The notes beneath the pieces are model-generated. The model ran no database searches and was not told the origin of the DNA. It saw only the letters and a list, made by a program, of their open reading frames with translations. A stretch of 31,377 nucleotides of DNA from CAYVAP01 sp964343195 (GTDB lineage: Bacteria > Bacteroidota > Bacteroidia > J057), in assembly GCA_964343195.1 (NCBI GenBank), contig CAYFIR010000079.1:1-31377 (forward strand), read 5' to 3'. Numbering within the stretch: position 1 is the stretch's first letter; every line of letters begins with the position of its first letter. The translations under genes were made by a program, and so were the position numbers. Shown here piece after piece: positions 1 through 8,360 of this stretch.

Positions 1-62
1 ACACAAGAAAACATTTTAGTTCAACTCTTGAAAATTTATCGTGCGTTAGCCCTATCGTGCCG

Positions 63-70
63 CCAAAGTA
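63..70 (-). promoter_or_regulatory. Promoter-like -7 box for a gene off the left edge
   Basis: Read on the minus strand this is TACTTTGG followed by CGGCA, close to the Bacteroidota TAnnTTTG box but one base short in the spacer. About 49 bp further on in the same direction an ATG lies at 14..12, followed by only three open codons (Phe-Ser-Cys) before the window ends. This fits a gene transcribed leftward and divergent from the amidase gene, but too little is visible to name it. Confidence 0.2.
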
Positions 71-121
71 GGACTTTTTTTGACTGGATTTCGTTGAGCA
101 AGAAACAATAATCCAAACCTG

Positions 122-1828
122 ATGAGATACCATTTAACCCTGATTCTATTTCTGGCTGTTTCCTCTCTGTGGGCACAGCGATCCGTAAGGCATGAGTTGC
201 CGTTGCCCTCCCTCAAGCAGGGTGAAGTCCTGGTAATGGAGCCAATGGAATTTTGGGGAGAACCAAACAGTGCCAGTGAGCTGGATGCTCCCTTTTTTAC
301 TATGGCCCTTGTCTGGCAGGGTAGCAGTACATTACCTCCTGCCACACAGTTTCGCTACAGGGAGGGAAGCGCAGGCTGGATGCCGTGGGAAAACCTGCAG
401 CCAGATCCGCATGGGCAGTTGGCTAATGGGGATGTGGCCAGCCAACTCATTACCCTTCCCCCTGCTACCACTCACATTCAAATTCGCCTGGAAAAAAAGC
501 TCGACGAAGTTTGGCCGGAGGAACTGATAATCGACGCTTATGCCCCTCTCAAAGGGCTATCTCGTCCCGCCCCACCGACTGTTATCCGCACGGAAGAAGA
601 CTGCTGTGATCGCCCGGACTATCAGACCCGTGCCGACTGGGGCTGCCCCGACGGGCAACAGGCGCCAGGTTGGTGGCCCGGATACTACCGGGTGTCCCAT
701 CTGGTGGTTCACCATACCGCGACTTCAGCCGTAGCCCCTTATGAATCATTGGTCAGCAGCATCTGGAATTACCATACCAATACCCTGGGCTGGGGAGATA
801 TCGGCTACAACTGGCTCATTGCGCCAGATGGAACCCTCTTTGAAGGTCGCGCTGGGGGAAACCATGCCGCAGGTGGACATATGTGTGCCCGAAACAGCTA
901 CACCATGGGAATAGGGATGCTGGGAGATTTTACCAATGAGCTGCCTACCGATACGGCTCAGGCAACACTGGAGAAACTCCTCGCCTACATGAGTTGTATT
1001 TCGTTTATCGATCCGCTGGATTCCTCCCTTCATGTCCGTTCCGGGCTATATTTACCCCATATCATCGGGCACCGTGATGGCTGCAATCCCGGCTACACCG
1101 AATGCCCGGGGGCACAATTTTATCCTACGCTTCCGGCAGTGCGCACTTCGGTGAAATCCCGACTTGACAGCTGCGGGAATCCCGGGCCTGAGGTGGGCGA
1201 CCTGTTTATCACGAGCAGGAGCATCGCACAAAGCAGCGTCATGGACGGAGATTCCGTTGGGGTGGACCTGACGGTAGAAGTCGTTGGGAAAGACACCGCG
1301 CAATACCTCTTTGAGTATGGGCTGTTTTTATCGGATGACATTGTGTGGGATACCAGCGATGTACAGGTAGGAGCTGGTCCCATTAGCCTGACGGGATCCA
1401 TTGGTGAGATAACCTGGAGCGATTTTGCCACCATTCCTGCTGGAACCTCACCCGGAAGCTATTACCTGCTTTTTGTGGCAGATTGGGAAAATATGGTTGA
1501 AGAAAATGATGAGCGAAACAACGTGGTTTTTCGCCCACTATCCGTCACTGAAAACAGTACGGCCAACCTGTTTGTGCCAAATGCAGTCTCTTTTTCGGCT
1601 TTCCCTAATCCATTCTCTGATGAAATCGAAATTCGATCCGGGCTATTCGGAGAATCGGCCCAATGGGAACTGTCGGATCCAGTTGGCCGGCTACTTGCCC
1701 GTGGCACCCTTACCTTCCAGGCTGGAGAGGGCAAGCTCATGATTCCAACCGAAATCCCAACAGGAGTCCTGTTCCTGAAAATATGGAATGCAGATGCTTC
1801 AGGAGTTCTTACCCTGATCCGGCAATAA
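122..1828 (+). CDS. T9SS-secreted PGRP-type N-acetylmuramoyl-L-alanine amidase
   Basis: Predicted zinc amidase that cleaves the MurNAc-L-Ala bond of peptidoglycan, acting outside the cell. The 568-aa protein starts with a signal peptide (residues 1-18, ending W-A-Q). An Ig-like or jelly-roll region without clear assignment follows to about residue 150, and the PGRP/amidase_2 domain spans about 165-345. Zinc ligands are visible as H197 (in VVHHTA), H317 (in IGHRDG) and C328 (in TECPG), and the catalytic tyrosine as Y229 (in GDIGYNW), so it should be active rather than a pure recognition protein. A CARDB-like beta domain covers about 360-475 and ends in an acidic NN motif (ENDERNN). The C-terminus from about residue 490 (AFPNPF) is a type A T9SS sorting domain. 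A hairpin terminator lies just downstream. It is monocistronic. Possible roles are degrading foreign cell walls or remodelling its own; the sequence cannot separate them. Confidence 0.9.
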   Translation: MRYHLTLILFLAVSSLWAQRSVRHELPLPSLKQGEVLVMEPMEFWGEPNSASELDAPFFTMALVWQGSSTLPPATQFRYREGSAGWMPWENLQPDPHGQLANGDVASQLITLPPATTHIQIRLEKKLDEVWPEELIIDAYAPLKGLSRPAPPTVIRTEEDCCDRPDYQTRADWGCPDGQQAPGWWPGYYRVSHLVVHHTATSAVAPYESLVSSIWNYHTNTLGWGDIGYNWLIAPDGTLFEGRAGGNHAAGGHMCARNSYTMGIGMLGDFTNELPTDTAQATLEKLLAYMSCISFIDPLDSSLHVRSGLYLPHIIGHRDGCNPGYTECPGAQFYPTLPAVRTSVKSRLDSCGNPGPEVGDLFITSRSIAQSSVMDGDSVGVDLTVEVVGKDTAQYLFEYGLFLSDDIVWDTSDVQVGAGPISLTGSIGEITWSDFATIPAGTSPGSYYLLFVADWENMVEENDERNNVVFRPLSVTENSTANLFVPNAVSFSAFPNPFSDEIEIRSGLFGESAQWELSDPVGRLLARGTLTFQAGEGKLMIPTEIPTGVLFLKIWNADASGVLTLIRQ

Positions 1829-1843
1829 CCTCCTGACTCTCAT

Positions 1844-1884
1844 AAAAAAGCGGCGCCCCTACGAAGTGCATCTCGTGGGGGCGC
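1844..1884 (-). terminator. Intrinsic terminator between convergent genes
   Basis: A 12-bp stem (1853-1864 with 1873-1884, one G-U pair) closes an 8-nt loop. On the minus strand it is followed directly by six T residues (1849-1844), so it should end the lipoprotein transcript coming from 3054. In the plus direction the stem also lies just past the amidase stop but lacks a T-tract, so termination there is less certain. Confidence 0.85.
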
Positions 1885-1908
1885 TCTACTTTCGGAAAGT
1901 TCAACTCG

Positions 1909-3054
1909 TTAATATCCTCGGTAGTAATCGCTCAGAAAGCCGGTCACCTGGCTATATATCGGGCGGGTAAATTCTATGAACAGATCCTGAGGAGCAGGTG
2001 TAGGAGATTCCCGATTTCGGCGCATATATCGGTCATCGTCATCGGCTAGCGCTCGCTCATCCCCATTGTAGTATCCCCAGCGGTCAACATAGGTATGGGT
2101 GCCTGGAAATTTGCGCTGCGTGAGAATCCGACCGCTGCGTGTATCGATGATTTTTACATCCAGTAGCCCAGTGGAGGTTACCTGTTTTTCGAAAAGGTGA
2201 GCTTCTGCCTTTACCGTAGCATACAAAGGTCGTGTGGAGTCTGGTGTAACCTGGATCTGGTCGATGATCACACTGTCTTTGGTACGTTCTCTTACCGTCT
2301 CCTTCACATATGCCTGTCCGACGACAAAGTCGTCAAAGGTCATGCGAATTACCTGATCTGGCTGGCGAGGCTGTCGTTCATCACTCGGATAGACATACAC
2401 AAACTCATCCCAGGTACTGGAGGCTACATATTCGATGATCTGGTTCTGGAAAAATTCGTTGGAAAGTTCCAGCGCCCGGGCATGAATCGGAATTGGCTCG
2501 ATGGCGACCATCAGCGTAGCCAGGTTGCGGGCGTACTGAGCCTGTTCCGCAGCATCCTTGTAATTGGGGAGCAATTCGTCGGTGCGCATGAAATGGGCGT
2601 AGGCTTCCTTTCCGGCTTCCCGGTCTCCATCAACTGCCAGCCCCAACTGCTCCTCCCCGAGGAGGTAATGCGCATCAGCGGCCTTACGACGGGACTCCTG
2701 GTACTCGCTGGCAAAATATTGAGGCGAAGGGATTACCCGACGTGCAGCAGGTGAGCGCATGATTTCGTCATGAGCAAGGTTAAGCGCTGCGTAATAATCC
2801 ATGATTGACTCCCAGCGAAGAGGGTTAGGACTCTGGTGAGCCTGCGAAATCTTTTGCTGGAAGTAATCCAGCATGGCGGGGTAGGCCACTGCCAGTGTCT
2901 CACGGGCTTTTTTGTTGTCCGGAGAGCTGCGCAGGCGATCAACAGAATTGACGACTGCTGTCTGATAATCACCTTGTTCATAGGCCCGTTTGGTAGATTT
3001 ACAGGCTCCAAGAGTGATGGCAAGGATCAGGAAAAAGGGTAAAAAATGTTTCAT
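1909..3054 (-). CDS. Lipoprotein with TPR-like N-terminal part, function unknown
   Basis: I do not recognise a named family. The 381-aa product begins with a type II signal peptide: a hydrophobic stretch and lipobox L-G-A-C with the lipidated cysteine at residue 18, so it should be attached to a membrane, probably the outer membrane. Residues 24-60 (AYEQGDYQTAV then PDNKKARE) look like a TPR-type helical hairpin, and a second helical pair occurs around 125-175. The second half is beta-rich with a conserved-looking FVVGQAYVKE stretch. The C-terminal 50 residues contain an acidic-basic low-complexity patch (DDDDRYMRRNRE) followed by an aromatic end (DYYRGY). It is monocistronic, with a strong terminator at its 3' end and no clear promoter box upstream. 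It may act as a scaffold in an envelope complex, but this is a guess from the helical repeats only. Confidence 0.8.
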   Translation of the reverse strand: MKHFLPFFLILAITLGACKSTKRAYEQGDYQTAVVNSVDRLRSSPDNKKARETLAVAYPAMLDYFQQKISQAHQSPNPLRWESIMDYYAALNLAHDEIMRSPAARRVIPSPQYFASEYQESRRKAADAHYLLGEEQLGLAVDGDREAGKEAYAHFMRTDELLPNYKDAAEQAQYARNLATLMVAIEPIPIHARALELSNEFFQNQIIEYVASSTWDEFVYVYPSDERQPRQPDQVIRMTFDDFVVGQAYVKETVRERTKDSVIIDQIQVTPDSTRPLYATVKAEAHLFEKQVTSTGLLDVKIIDTRSGRILTQRKFPGTHTYVDRWGYYNGDERALADDDDRYMRRNRESPTPAPQDLFIEFTRPIYSQVTGFLSDYYRGY

Positions 3055-3292
3055 GTGGTAGGTTTTTGACTTATAGGGTTATACCCTGTACCTGGGAGAG
3101 ACGTTTCACTAGTTCGAATCAATTGACCCTCCGTGTGTGGCTACGCTTCATGCGTGTCGGATTTTTTAAAATGTCCTGGGGCCAACGGCCAGTCTGTTGA
3201 ATCGTTGTATCTTGAGAGGGACATAGGCAGATGATGAGGGATAGATCAAACGTGGTATGGGGCACTTGCTGGTGCTAACCATCTTATGGGCT

Positions 3293-3300
3293 TATTTTTG
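3293..3300 (+). promoter_or_regulatory. TAnnTTTG promoter box of the S8 protease gene
   Basis: TATTTTTG matches the Bacteroidota -7 consensus TAnnTTTG. It lies 26 bp upstream of the ATG at 3327, which would give a leader of about 20 nt. A TTG at 3266-3268 is 24 bp upstream, somewhat too far for a standard -33 element. The rest of the 3055-3326 gap shows only small hairpins (for example AGGGT-tat-ACCCT at 3075-3087) and no gene. Confidence 0.5.
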
Positions 3301-3326
3301 TCGGTAAAAAACACACTTTGAATTAT

Positions 3327-6300
3327 ATGCAAAAGGTCTGGTGGTTCCTGTTGGCAATGCTATGTCTGGGGAGCCAGGTTCAAGCACAATCGGATGAAGA
3401 AAATATCATCCCGGGCGAGCTGCTGGTTCAGCTTTCTCTCAACACAGATCCCCAGCAATTTGTAGCCTCTCTGCGAAATGCCCGCCCAGCTCTGGAGCTC
3501 ACTTATGACCCTAGTTTACAAAACCCATTTGGGATTCACCTACTCCGTTACTCGACACGTAAGGAAGATCTCAATGTAGTACTGGCCATCCTGGCCAAGC
3601 ATCCCGATGTCATAGCCGCTCAGCCCAATCACCGCATCAGCCTGAGAAATGAACTGGCTACTGATCCCAATGACCCCCAATATTTTCAACAGTGGCACCT
3701 CAAAAACACCGGGCAGGTGACCGGAGGGGTGGCCGATGCGGATATTGATGCCGACGAAGCCTGGGATCTCACCACTGGAGGCCCCACACAGCTGGGGGAC
3801 ACCCTGGTAATCGCGGTGATAGATGATGGGTTTGACCTGAACCACGAAGACCTTAACTGGTGGAAGAATGTGGCCGAAATTCCAGGGAATGGCATCGACG
3901 ATGATGGCAACGGCTACACAGATGATTATGATGGCTGGAATGCCTTCACGGGTTCAGGGAATGTCCCCTCGGCCCTGCATGGGACTGAAGTCGCAGGTGT
4001 GATAGGGGCGATCGGCAACAACAGTGTTGGAGTGAGTGGGGTTTCATGGGATGTGCAGTTGATGCCGATTGCGGGAGCTTCCAGCGCGGAGTCTGTGGTG
4101 ATCGAAGCTTATGGTTATGCGCTTAGCCAGCGAAGGAGGTATGACCAGACCCAGGGCCAGGAAGGTGCCTTTGTCGTCGCCACCAATGCTTCCTTCGGGG
4201 TAGACAACGGCAATCCCGCTGACTATCCCCTCTGGTGTGCCATCTACGACACACTGGGTCAGGCTGGCATCCTCAACATTGCTGCGACCATGAACCGCAA
4301 TGAGAATGTGGAAACCGCCGGAGACGTGCCCTGTCGCTGTACCAGCGATTTTCTGATTGGCGTCAGCAGCAGCACACCAGCTGATACCCGATACACAGGA
4401 GCGGCCTATGGAGCCACTTCCATTGACCTGTTTGCCCCGGGAAGCGGCATTCGCACTACGACTCCCGGCAATGGCTATGGAGGTCCAACGGGAACTTCTT
4501 TTGCCGCGCCGCAGGTTACAGGAGTGGTGGCGCTAATGTTTGCCCATGCCTGTCCGGCACTGATGCTGGACTATCAGGATGACCCTGAAGGCGTGCTCAT
4601 GACCTTTCGGCAACGACTGCTGGAAGGAGTGGATACCCTCACGGCGCTGTCCGGTTTCTCTGCTACGGGAGGGCGTCTCAACGCCTACCGAACACTATCG
4701 GGCCTCGATACCTTGTGTGCAGCATTGCCTACGGCTTGCCTCAGGCCCTATCGGGTAATGGCATCCTCAGGTACCGACACATCAGCAGTGATAAGCTGGT
4801 TCGCTGTGGATACCACGGTGGACTTTCGCGTGAGATACCGGATGGCAGGAAGTGTCAGCTGGGCCGATAGCCTGGTGGTTTCTTCACTTTCCACCATGCT
4901 AAACGACCTGTCTGCCTGTACAGAGTACGAGTACCAGGTCGGAACCCTTTGTCCAGGGAATGTCGTCACCTATGCCCCTCTTGACTCCTTTACCTCAAAC
5001 GGATGCTGCGATCCCCCTGAGAACTTGCGGCTGCTAGCCTTGACGGATAGCAGTTTGACCCTGACCTGGGACCCCGTATATGGAGCAGACAGCTTTGAAC
5101 TGCGATTCCAGCCACTCGGAACGGCTTTTTGGCAGACAAAAACCACGGATAGCCTTCAATTGACGCTGGAAAATCTGCCTGCCTGCTCGACCTTCGAAGT
5201 TGCCGTGAGGGTATTTTGTGGAGGCATCAACCAGGGCTATGGAGAAACCATTCAGGTAACCACTCAAGGCTGTGGAGCCTGTCTGGATCAAAGTTACTGT
5301 GTCAGCCGGGGGACCGATGTTTCGTTTGAGTGGATAGAGCGGGTGCAGATTGGGGCACTGGACAATACCAGTGGAGCCACTGGTGGCTTCGGAGACTATA
5401 CCGGGCAGGTATTTCCATTGGTCACGGGCCAGTCTCTAGCGGTGACGCTCACGCCCGGGTATGCTGATGCGGCCTTTCAGGAAGCCTGGCGGATCTGGAT
5501 AGACCTGGATCAGAATGGGCAGTTTGACCAGGGGGAAGAACTGCTGGACAGCGGACCGATAAATGGCGTTTTCCAGGGATCCATCACTATTCCGACCAGT
5601 GCGCCCACAGGGATCACCCGGTTAAGGGCCTCGATGCGTTTCGCTGGTTTTACCGGAACCGATCGCCCGGAGCCCTGCCTGAACTTCGTAGAGGGCGAAG
5701 TCGAAGATTACTGTGTCTCCATTCTTCCTGACTCGCTTAACCCCTGTACCAGTCCCACGCTTTTGATGGGACAAGCCGCTGGCGGTTCTCTGCTATTTAG
5801 CTGGCAAAGTACAGCTTCTGCTGACAGCTTTGAGCTGCAGTTAACCAACCTCGAGACCAATGCCACCGAAGTGTTTTTCTCGGAAAGCATGGAACTGGAC
5901 GTCCCCAATCGGACGACTTGCACAGCCTATCAGGCGCGCATCCGCAGCCGCTGTGCCAATCAGCTAAGTGCATTTTCTCCTGATATCACGGTGTATTCCT
6001 CTGGATGTGGGAATTGCCGTGACCTTGGATATTGTACGGCAAGTGGCAGAAGTGATAGCACGTGGATCAGTTATGTACTGCTGGATACGCTGGAAAATAT
6101 CACGAGTGACGATGGGGGATATGGAGATTTCCTTAACGGAGAACTTATCCTCCATCGAAGTACCACTTATACCTACCAAATGGCCTCTGAATTTCTGGGA
6201 AGTGGAGGAGAGGCCCACTGGCAAATCTGGGCTGACTGGAACCAGGATGGCGTTTTTGATACTGGCGAGCAATGGATGTCAGGTAGCAACAACCTTGGAG

Positions 6301-6707
6301 ACAGCATTGCCGGGACGCTAACTGTACCCGGAGGTGTGGCAAGTGGACAGATTCGCCTACGTGTGCTGCTAAGTCGTACCAATGAAATCCAGTCCTGTGG
6401 GGCCATTCAGGATGGGGAAGTAGAAGACTATTGCCTGCGTTTGATGGCAAATGTATCTGTAGTGGAGGAGTCTTCGAATTGGCACATATTCCCTAATCCG
6501 GCACAAAGTATAGTAGAAATAGAGGGACCTGCCCCATTGAATCGGGTAACCCTTTACGACAGCTGGGGGAGAGAGATCTCAAGCCTCAATGGCTATGGGA
6601 AGGTAAGGGTTCAGATGAATGTAAGCCTCTTACCCTCCGGGATGTACATCCTCGCTACCGAAACGAGTGATGGAAAGCGCCTCCGGCATTTGCTGCGCAA
6701 AGATTAG
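3327..6707 (+). CDS. Subtilisin-like (S8) serine protease with FN3-like and GEVEDY modules, T9SS-exported
   Basis: Secreted endopeptidase of 1126 aa. The ATG at 3327 is preferred to an in-frame TTG at 3318 because a good signal peptide (residues 1-20, ending V-Q-A-Q) follows it. A propeptide-like segment spans about 25-105. The S8 catalytic domain spans about 130-460, with D166 (AVIDDG), H218 (LHGTEVAG) and S391 (GTSFAAPQ). FN3-like domains follow at about 475-555 and 562-648. A first GEVEDY module lies at about 655-800, another FN3-like domain at about 805-890, and a second GEVEDY module at about 900-1040. Both modules contain a D-x-D/N-x-D/N-G calcium-loop-like run and end in GEVEDYC. The type A sorting domain begins near residue 1053 (IFPNPA). 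Cysteines are frequent in the beta modules, consistent with disulfides outside the cell. The stop codon is one base from the stop of the opposing gene. Confidence 0.93.
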   Translation: MQKVWWFLLAMLCLGSQVQAQSDEENIIPGELLVQLSLNTDPQQFVASLRNARPALELTYDPSLQNPFGIHLLRYSTRKEDLNVVLAILAKHPDVIAAQPNHRISLRNELATDPNDPQYFQQWHLKNTGQVTGGVADADIDADEAWDLTTGGPTQLGDTLVIAVIDDGFDLNHEDLNWWKNVAEIPGNGIDDDGNGYTDDYDGWNAFTGSGNVPSALHGTEVAGVIGAIGNNSVGVSGVSWDVQLMPIAGASSAESVVIEAYGYALSQRRRYDQTQGQEGAFVVATNASFGVDNGNPADYPLWCAIYDTLGQAGILNIAATMNRNENVETAGDVPCRCTSDFLIGVSSSTPADTRYTGAAYGATSIDLFAPGSGIRTTTPGNGYGGPTGTSFAAPQVTGVVALMFAHACPALMLDYQDDPEGVLMTFRQRLLEGVDTLTALSGFSATGGRLNAYRTLSGLDTLCAALPTACLRPYRVMASSGTDTSAVISWFAVDTTVDFRVRYRMAGSVSWADSLVVSSLSTMLNDLSACTEYEYQVGTLCPGNVVTYAPLDSFTSNGCCDPPENLRLLALTDSSLTLTWDPVYGADSFELRFQPLGTAFWQTKTTDSLQLTLENLPACSTFEVAVRVFCGGINQGYGETIQVTTQGCGACLDQSYCVSRGTDVSFEWIERVQIGALDNTSGATGGFGDYTGQVFPLVTGQSLAVTLTPGYADAAFQEAWRIWIDLDQNGQFDQGEELLDSGPINGVFQGSITIPTSAPTGITRLRASMRFAGFTGTDRPEPCLNFVEGEVEDYCVSILPDSLNPCTSPTLLMGQAAGGSLLFSWQSTASADSFELQLTNLETNATEVFFSESMELDVPNRTTCTAYQARIRSRCANQLSAFSPDITVYSSGCGNCRDLGYCTASGRSDSTWISYVLLDTLENITSDDGGYGDFLNGELILHRSTTYTYQMASEFLGSGGEAHWQIWADWNQDGVFDTGEQWMSGSNNLGDSIAGTLTVPGGVASGQIRLRVLLSRTNEIQSCGAIQDGEVEDYCLRLMANVSVVEESSNWHIFPNPAQSIVEIEGPAPLNRVTLYDSWGREISSLNGYGKVRVQMNVSLLPSGMYILATETSDGKRLRHLLRKD

Positions 6708-6708
6708 G

Positions 6709-7005
6709 TTATCGCTTCGATATTTTGTTGTGGGTAATCTGACGGTGCATGCTGCTCTTGTGGCGGCTTACTTCGTCTCCCCGTTTTGCCCGATGCTTGG
6801 TTGATCTCCCTTGCACGCGCTTGCGCCACATGCGCCAGCTGCTGGGCTTCATGTTCCTGCGCATCAGGTGGATGACCTCCTGCTCATTTAGGCCAAACTG
6901 GGCTTCAATGGCGTCAAATGGGGTTCGATCCTCCCAGGCCATTTCGATGACGCGGTCTATATCTGCTGGGGAAAGGGTTTTCTTGGGTTTTCTAGCCATA
7001 GACAC
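6709..7005 (-). CDS. TIGR03643/DUF2805 family protein
   Basis: Small basic protein of 98 aa belonging to the DUF2805 (TIGR03643) family of unknown function, common in Bacteroidota and some marine bacteria. The family core is visible at residues 12-60: a helix with DIDRVIEMAWEDRTPFD, then FGLNEQEVIHLMRRN and the tryptophan-rich SSWRMWRKRV. It looks like a helix-turn-helix fold, but that is inference. The C-terminal 40 residues are lysine/arginine/histidine-rich. I chose the GTG at 7005-7003 because an AGGAGG at 7017-7012 sits 6 nt upstream of it; the in-frame ATG two codons later would be 12 nt away. A TAnnTTTG box is at 7062-7055. The 3' end meets the S8 protease gene with only one base between the two stops. 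Confidence 0.85.
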   Translation of the reverse strand: MSMARKPKKTLSPADIDRVIEMAWEDRTPFDAIEAQFGLNEQEVIHLMRRNMKPSSWRMWRKRVQGRSTKHRAKRGDEVSRHKSSMHRQITHNKISKR

Positions 7006-7011
7006 TGAAAA

Positions 7012-7017
7012 CCTCCT
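7012..7017 (-). promoter_or_regulatory. Strong Shine-Dalgarno site deciding a GTG start
   Basis: AGGAGG on the minus strand, 6 nt before the GTG and 12 nt before the next in-frame ATG. A perfect Shine-Dalgarno is unusual for Bacteroidota, where most genes lack one. It supports the GTG start of the DUF2805 gene. Confidence 0.6.
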
Positions 7018-7054
7018 GAGTATGTCAATGTTTACACCAGGTAATTAGTTAAGA

Positions 7055-7062
7055 CAAAATTA
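7055..7062 (-). promoter_or_regulatory. TAnnTTTG promoter box of the DUF2805 gene
   Basis: Minus-strand TAATTTTG, an exact match to TAnnTTTG, lies 50 bp upstream of the GTG start. No good -33 TTG is seen at the expected distance. Confidence 0.45.
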
Positions 7063-7130
7063 TATAGACTATGAAGTCTTGTCCTGTCGAAGATCCCGGT
7101 CATGGATGCCGCATAGCGGTAGAATCGGGG

Positions 7131-7201
7131 AGCGGAGCCGAAGGGACGAAGGATATGAAGGAAAAACGCTGCTTGAGACCTTCAGACCCTTCGGCTCCGC
7201 T
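7131..7201. repeat. REP-like hairpin element
   Basis: A perfect 15-bp inverted repeat (7131-7145 AGCGGAGCCGAAGGG with 7187-7201) encloses 41 bp. That inner stretch has a shorter inner repeat (GAAGG near 7157 with CCTTC near 7179). It lies in the 263-bp gap between the DUF2805 start and the Kir channel stop. It is GC-rich compared with its AT-rich flanks. The CTTCGGCTCCGCTC core resembles short palindromic repeats scattered in many bacterial intergenic regions. It is probably a non-autonomous REP-type element that may also act as the 3' end of the channel mRNA. Confidence 0.65.
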
Positions 7202-7268
7202 CAGGGCAGCGCCTTCATTTCCTACAGACCTCTCTTTTATAGTTATTTCTGATCTCCTACTGATAGAC

Positions 7269-8225
7269 TCATTTTGGTAGCTCCGCTCGTTCACAAATCC
7301 CGATCTTGTCCACCTCCAGCACCATGATCCCGTTATCATCGGTGTAAAATGCAGGGATAAACCGGGCTCCCCACAGCACTTCCTCATATCGATAGGACGT
7401 ACGGGTATGTACTTCCTGTGCAAAGGTGTCGTCATACCCACTCACAACGACGATAAATTCGGCTGAATGGGCCTCCATGGCTTCCGCATCCCATCCGTAT
7501 AGCGGACTTTTCTCATCAATATCGTGGACGACGGTCCAGCTTAGGGGAAACAGGTCAACGGACTCCCGTTCCAGTGGCAGTTGGGAAAAGTACTGGCTGT
7601 CCCCGTCTTCTGGCCGGTCATGGTATGCCATAGTCAGTTTGACCCTCAGGTTAATCAGTTGATTTTGTCGGCGGTTGCCGATGCGAAACATCAGGGCTTT
7701 CCCGTCACGGTAGGGGGCCACCACCATGCGGGGGCTACAGGCGATTTTGGCAGAAGGCTTGGAAAACCGCCCAAACAACACCCCTGTTGCTACCGCAAAG
7801 CTCAGGAGCCCCACCATGGCCTCCATCGAGGCAAGCCAATTGGCTCCAGAGCCGGTGGGGCTGATGCTGCCATAGCCGACAGTGGTAAAGGTCTGGGTGC
7901 TGAAAAAGAAGGTGTAGGAGAATTTTTTCCACAAGCTGCGGCTACCTTCAAGCTCCCAACCGGCCAGTTGATCCAACCCTATGGCCATGTACCCCAGCGC
8001 AAACAGGGCGTTAATCACCAGGTATCCCAGCAAAATAGAGCACCAAAACTGCCACCAGGACATGGAAATCAGAACCTGATAGGGGTGGATAGCTCCTAGC
8101 CCACCTCCTGTACGACGTACATTGAAGCTGCCGTCCTTGTTGATGAGACGGGACCGTCGGCTACTCAGCTTTTTTCCAAAACCAAGATCCTCTTCCTTGT
8201 GGGGCTGATTGTTGCTCGCTTCCAT
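7269..8225 (-). CDS. Inward-rectifier potassium channel (KirBac-type)
   Basis: Predicted tetrameric inner-membrane K+ channel of 318 aa, the usual length for bacterial Kir proteins. A basic N-terminal tail (residues 18-40) leads to a tryptophan-rich slide-helix region and TM1 at about 55-82. The pore helix and selectivity filter follow (TTVGYGS, filter T115-G119), then TM2 at about 131-152. The cytoplasmic Ig-like beta domain starts with the Kir-typical FRIGNRRQNQLINL (about 180-193) and runs to about 300. The filter is intact, so it should select potassium. It is monocistronic, with no clear TAnnTTTG box in the short gap to the divergent phosphatase gene. Likely roles are setting membrane potential or potassium leak; gating ligands cannot be read from the sequence. 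Confidence 0.92.
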   Translation of the reverse strand: MEASNNQPHKEEDLGFGKKLSSRRSRLINKDGSFNVRRTGGGLGAIHPYQVLISMSWWQFWCSILLGYLVINALFALGYMAIGLDQLAGWELEGSRSLWKKFSYTFFFSTQTFTTVGYGSISPTGSGANWLASMEAMVGLLSFAVATGVLFGRFSKPSAKIACSPRMVVAPYRDGKALMFRIGNRRQNQLINLRVKLTMAYHDRPEDGDSQYFSQLPLERESVDLFPLSWTVVHDIDEKSPLYGWDAEAMEAHSAEFIVVVSGYDDTFAQEVHTRTSYRYEEVLWGARFIPAFYTDDNGIMVLEVDKIGICERAELPK

Positions 8226-8360
8226 GAATTAAAGATACGATCAATTGCACGGCATCGTCTTTAGGCTAACCATAACCATTACTTAAACCTTCAGATGCTA
8301 ACTCCCAGTTGGATTCTTGGTTTATTTGTGTTCCATCATTCTTCCAACCCTACATCGAAA

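Noticed and set aside
3105..3125. tRNA T-loop-like word AGTTCGAATC
   Set aside because: The flanking bases cannot form a 5-bp T-stem, and no acceptor or anticodon arm is found within 90 bp on either side.
3131..3168. Hairpin-like stretch followed by six T on the plus strand, upstream of the S8 gene
   Set aside because: Only short, interrupted pairing (CCG/CGG and ACGC/GCGT), and no plus-strand gene ends nearby; probably chance.
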